A DNA stretch of 64,000 nucleotides. Origin: Verrucomicrobium sp. BvORR106 (GTDB lineage: Bacteria > Verrucomicrobiota > Verrucomicrobiia > Verrucomicrobiales > Verrucomicrobiaceae). Numbering within the stretch: the first letter of the stretch is position 1; each line of letters begins with the position of its first letter. The DNA lies in the NCBI RefSeq assembly GCF_000739655.1, contig NZ_BATR01000162.1, positions 124,001 through 188,000 on the forward strand. Reading direction: 5' to 3'. Below the pieces are notes generated by a model. The model did no database searches, was not told the DNA's origin, and saw nothing but the letters and a program-made list of their open reading frames with translations. This document shows positions 60,925 through 64,000 of this stretch, piece after piece. Both the position numbers and the translations under genes were made by a program.

Positions 60925-62283
60925 ATGAGACACCCGTCCCCTTCCCGGCTGTTGAGCGCAGGCACCGCAGCGCTGCTCATTCTCCCCTTCCTCACCCACC
61001 CTGCCGTTGGCCAGGAGGCAAAGGTGAAGAACTTCGACCTCCTCACCGGCGAGTCCGCCATGGGTGATTGGACGACTGATGCTCCCGGGGTGCGCCGCAA
61101 GCTCACCCTGAAGGACCTCCCCCCACCGAACGAAAAGCAATCGGTGCGGAACCAGCCCAAGATCGTGAAACGTCCCGAGGACGCCTGGCCCAAGGTACCG
61201 GAGGGATTCAAGGTGGATCTCCATGCTGCGGACTTGAAGAAACCTCGCGTGCTGGTGACAGCCCCCAACGGGGACATCTTTGTGGCGGAGAGCAAATCGG
61301 ATCGCATCACTGTCCTGCGCGACAACGATGGCGACGGCAAGGCTGATGCCTCTGAGGTCTTCTCCACAGATCTCAAGCAACCCTTCGGCATTGCCTTTTA
61401 TCCGCCCGGCAACAAGCCGACCCATGTCTATGTGGCCAACACGGACTCCATCGTGCGATTTCCTTATACCAAGGATCTCATGAAGGCCCAGTCGAAGCCC
61501 GAGCAGATCGCCAGCCTGTCAGGTGGCGGTCAACTCACCGGAGGCGGCCACTGGACGCGGGACATCGTGTTCTCCAAGGACGGCAGCAAGCTCTATGCAT
61601 CCATCGGCTCCAAGTCCAATGCCAGCGACGATGAGGTGGAGAACGACCGTGCGCGCATCTTTGTCATGAAACCGGATGGCAGTGACATGAAGGTGTTCGC
61701 GACCGGCATTCGCAATCCGGTGGGGCTGGCCATTCACCCTATCACAGGTGATCTCTGGACCTCAGTGAACGAACGCGACGAGATCGGAGACCACTTGGTG
61801 CCGGACTACGTCACCCGCGTGAAGGAAGGCGGTTTCTATGGCTGGCCTTGGTACTACATGGGCGGTCGTCAGGATCCCCGGCATCCCGGTAAACATCCCG
61901 AACTCAAAGCCAAGGTCATCACGCCCGACGTGATGCTCCAGTCTCACTCCGCCTCGCTCGATCTGGCGTTCTACAACGATGACCAGTTTCCTGCCCAGTA
62001 CCGAAATAGCGCCTTTGCCGCGCAGCACGGATCGTGGAACCGCACCCGCCGCACTGGCTACAAGGTGATCCAGATCCCCACCAACGATGGGGCTGCCACG
62101 GGCGAGTATGTGGACTTTCTCACAGGATTCGTCACTGCGGACGGAGATGTGTGGGGGCGTCCCGTGGGAGTGACCGTCGCCAAGGACGGTGCCCTCCTCG
62201 TCAGCGATGACGCGGGCGATTGCATCTGGCGGGTTTCCTACAAGGGGAAACTCCTGGTACCCGCACCGCCCAAGGCCCCCTAA
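60925..62283 (+). CDS. Secreted sorbosone/PQQ-type sugar dehydrogenase-like propeller
   Basis: 452 aa from ATG 60925. Signal peptide (GTAALLILPFLTHPAVGQ). Propeller motifs of the L-sorbosone/soluble glucose dehydrogenase type: LVTAPNGDIFVAESKSDRI, FGIAFYP, HWTRDIVFSKDGSKLYAS, IRNPVGLAIHPITGDLW, GWPWYYMGG and AFAAQHGSWNRTRRTGYKV. An earlier in-frame start at 60706 lies in the previous gene. It would oxidise a sugar or aldehyde in the periplasm with PQQ, or be a lectin-like relative. Confidence 0.88.
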   Translation: MRHPSPSRLLSAGTAALLILPFLTHPAVGQEAKVKNFDLLTGESAMGDWTTDAPGVRRKLTLKDLPPPNEKQSVRNQPKIVKRPEDAWPKVPEGFKVDLHAADLKKPRVLVTAPNGDIFVAESKSDRITVLRDNDGDGKADASEVFSTDLKQPFGIAFYPPGNKPTHVYVANTDSIVRFPYTKDLMKAQSKPEQIASLSGGGQLTGGGHWTRDIVFSKDGSKLYASIGSKSNASDDEVENDRARIFVMKPDGSDMKVFATGIRNPVGLAIHPITGDLWTSVNERDEIGDHLVPDYVTRVKEGGFYGWPWYYMGGRQDPRHPGKHPELKAKVITPDVMLQSHSASLDLAFYNDDQFPAQYRNSAFAAQHGSWNRTRRTGYKVIQIPTNDGAATGEYVDFLTGFVTADGDVWGRPVGVTVAKDGALLVSDDAGDCIWRVSYKGKLLVPAPPKAP

Positions 62284-62382
62284 GGGCCTCACCTACGCCT
62301 GCTGCGGCCTTTGAGTCCTGCCCCCCTGAGGGACGTCACTTGATGTGCTGGACTGGCGGGCTGGTGACAATTGACTATAGCG

Positions 62383-64000
62383 ATGCTGTTCTCCAGATTC
62401 TCCGTCACCCCCCTCGTTCTCGCCAGCGCGCAGGCTTTCGCAGCAGTTCCGGCCCACCAGCCGGATGCGAAGGGATTTGCCAGCATCACCCAGCCCTTCA
62501 TCCAGCAGAACTGCATCAGCTGCCACGGGCCGAAGAAGCAGAAAGGCGAGCTCCGCCTCGACACGCTGCCCAATGACTTCTCGGATCCAACAACGGCCAA
62601 GAAATGGGCGGAGGTGTTGAACACCGTGAACAGTCACGAGATGCCGCCGGAGGAGGAGGACCAGCCGACGCCAGAAAGCGCGGGCAAATTCACCGACTGG
62701 CTCACCTCAGAACTCGGGCGCGCGGAGATCGCGAAACGCAGTTCCGGCACGGTCATGCGCCGCCTCAACCGGGCGGAGTACAACAACACGATCCGTGATC
62801 TCGTAGGCCTCGATTTCGATGCCTCAGAGAGTTTCCCACAGGATCCGCCGGCGGGGGGCTTCGACAACATCGGCCAGGCGCTCACGGTTTCGCCTCTCCA
62901 CATGGAGCTGTACTACGCCACCGCGCGCCGCATCCTTGATCGCGCCATCGTGACCGGCGAGAAACCGCCGACCATCAGGTGGCACTTCGAGCCGGAAGAG
63001 CACAAGGACAAGAGCGACGGCGCGCGCATCAAGCGCGATGGCAAGGACATCATTCTGGGCAAGGGCTCATTGCCCGCGGAGAACGGCTTCGCCGTGATGC
63101 ACCACGCCGGATGGGACCGCGTGGTCTATGCCCGCAATCTCGCGCTCGCCAATCCCGGCAAATACACGATCCGCTTCCGCGCTGCGGGTCGCATTCCCAC
63201 TCGCGCCCAGGTGATCGAAGGGGCAAAGGTCGTCCTGGCCCAGCGCCGCGATCAGGCCATCGCCAAGGGCTCCAGCCGTGAATATCAACAGGGCCTCTAC
63301 GATGCCGATCTCAAGCACTTCGAGACGCACCGCATGTATGACTACGGGGCACCCCGCGTGAAGGTGGTGACGAACATCGGCGGCGTGCCGAAGGTGATCG
63401 CGGAAATGGACATCAACGCCACGGAAGCGGAGCCGCAGGTGTATGAGGTGACCGCGGATTTCACCAAACAGAAGTCCCACATTCAGTTCGAGTATGCTTA
63501 CTCGATACCTTCCGTGCTGGACCGCGACTGGCAGATCAAACCGGAGTTTGCTGCCCCGCTCCTGCTGATCGACTGGTTCGAGTTGGAAGGACCGATCAAC
63601 ACCGTCTGGCCGCCGGAAAGCACCAACCGACTGGTGGGCGATCGCTCCATCGCCGACGAACGTGAGCGGGCCCGGAAGATCCTCGAGAATTTCATGCCGC
63701 GGGCCTTTCGTAGACTCGTAACCAAAGAGGAAATCGAAAGCCGCCTGCAGATGTTCGATGCGAACCGGCCGAAGAAGCCATCGTTCGAGGAAGCCATCAA
63801 GGTGCCGCTCGCTTCCGTGCTCACCTCACCGAACTTTATCTATCTCATCGAACCCGCGAGGACTGGAGATGAGAAGAAGCTCACGCCTTTTGAGTTCGCC
63901 TCGCGTCTCTCCTATTTTCTGTGGTCGTCCATGCCGGATGACTCGCTGTTCCGTCTGGCCTCCAGCGGAGAACTGATGAAGCCGGACGTGGTCAAGGCAC
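62383..64000 (+). CDS. DUF1587/DUF1595/DUF1592 family cytochrome-like protein (3' end outside the window)
   Basis: At least 539 aa from ATG 62383 with no stop before the window end. Signal peptide to about residue 20. A single haem motif CISCH (44-48) with GPKKQKGELRLD is the planctomycete-type cytochrome C. The DUF1587 part starts with VMRRLNRAEYNNTIRDLVG. Near the window end ENFMPRAFRRLVTKEEIES, SPNFIYLIEPA and FASRLSYFLWSSMPDD are DUF1595 and DUF1592. DUF1588 and DUF1585 would follow outside. The family is paired with DUF1552 proteins; here one is about 3 kb away on the other strand. Confidence 0.95.
   Translation, partial: MLFSRFSVTPLVLASAQAFAAVPAHQPDAKGFASITQPFIQQNCISCHGPKKQKGELRLDTLPNDFSDPTTAKKWAEVLNTVNSHEMPPEEEDQPTPESAGKFTDWLTSELGRAEIAKRSSGTVMRRLNRAEYNNTIRDLVGLDFDASESFPQDPPAGGFDNIGQALTVSPLHMELYYATARRILDRAIVTGEKPPTIRWHFEPEEHKDKSDGARIKRDGKDIILGKGSLPAENGFAVMHHAGWDRVVYARNLALANPGKYTIRFRAAGRIPTRAQVIEGAKVVLAQRRDQAIAKGSSREYQQGLYDADLKHFETHRMYDYGAPRVKVVTNIGGVPKVIAEMDINATEAEPQVYEVTADFTKQKSHIQFEYAYSIPSVLDRDWQIKPEFAAPLLLIDWFELEGPINTVWPPESTNRLVGDRSIADERERARKILENFMPRAFRRLVTKEEIESRLQMFDANRPKKPSFEEAIKVPLASVLTSPNFIYLIEPARTGDEKKLTPFEFASRLSYFLWSSMPDDSLFRLASSGELMKPDVVKA

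Overview
The window looks like chromosomal DNA of a free-living Verrucomicrobium (order Verrucomicrobiales; genus not determinable from the sequence). The evidence is two Tat-exported DUF1552 proteins, a DUF1587/DUF1595/DUF1592 protein with a CxxCH haem motif, a large autotransporter-type beta-strand repeat protein with a PEP-CTERM tail, the three-subunit b558-type succinate dehydrogenase, a membrane sorbosone-dehydrogenase-like protein, high GC outside one island, and weak or absent Shine-Dalgarno sequences with several TTG/GTG starts. Layout: 1-6100 is a purine (urate) catabolism cluster: end of a xanthine-dehydrogenase FAD subunit, a membrane-anchored double ABM protein, a solitary DUF1016 nuclease that interrupts the cluster, then OHCU decarboxylase, HIU hydrolase, PuuE-type allantoinase, urate oxidase and XdhC. 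Together these take xanthine through urate to allantoate. 6000-12200 holds a TPR protein, a tail-anchored tandem kinase-like protein, three small exported proteins and a lone Wadjet JetD-like protein. 12292-15943 is sdhCAB. 15944-20965 is a repeat-rich zone around the PEP-CTERM protein and bioD. 20966-25428 carries an OlsF-like acyltransferase, a beta-helix glycosidase-like protein and an apparently frameshifted kinase-like gene. 25528-28493 is a lower-GC island beginning at a CAU tRNA, with small membrane proteins and a DUF1493 gene. 28494-31520 has a secreted double nuclease and two small genes, one with a toxin-like C-terminus. From 31626 there follow tRNA-Phe, a GH74-like protein, HU, a methyltransferase, a LysE exporter, DUF1552, a blue-copper protein, a TPR regulator paired with a methyltransferase, a TPR lipoprotein, a fatty-acid-hydroxylase-like protein, GDPD and an ABC-F ATPase. 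48463-55193 is a heavy-metal-type RND efflux operon. 55377-64000 holds DUF3147, PhoU, a retropepsin-PDZ protein, DUF1552, a clan GH-A-like glycosidase, a sorbosone-dehydrogenase-like protein and the start of a DUF1592 protein cut by the window end. The least explained elements are non-coding: a three-hairpin interspersed repeat with two copies (16095 and 39184), an 18-bp tandem repeat whose last units also occur on the other side of the PEP-CTERM gene, a triloop-hairpin cluster at 20597, and a 162-bp MITE-like element with perfect 34-bp inverted ends at 48138. Among the proteins, the most interesting are the solitary JetD-like protein, the tandem pseudokinase, the two related small membrane proteins flanking DUF1493, the fused secreted nucleases, and the regulator-methyltransferase pair with doubled dyads between the genes.
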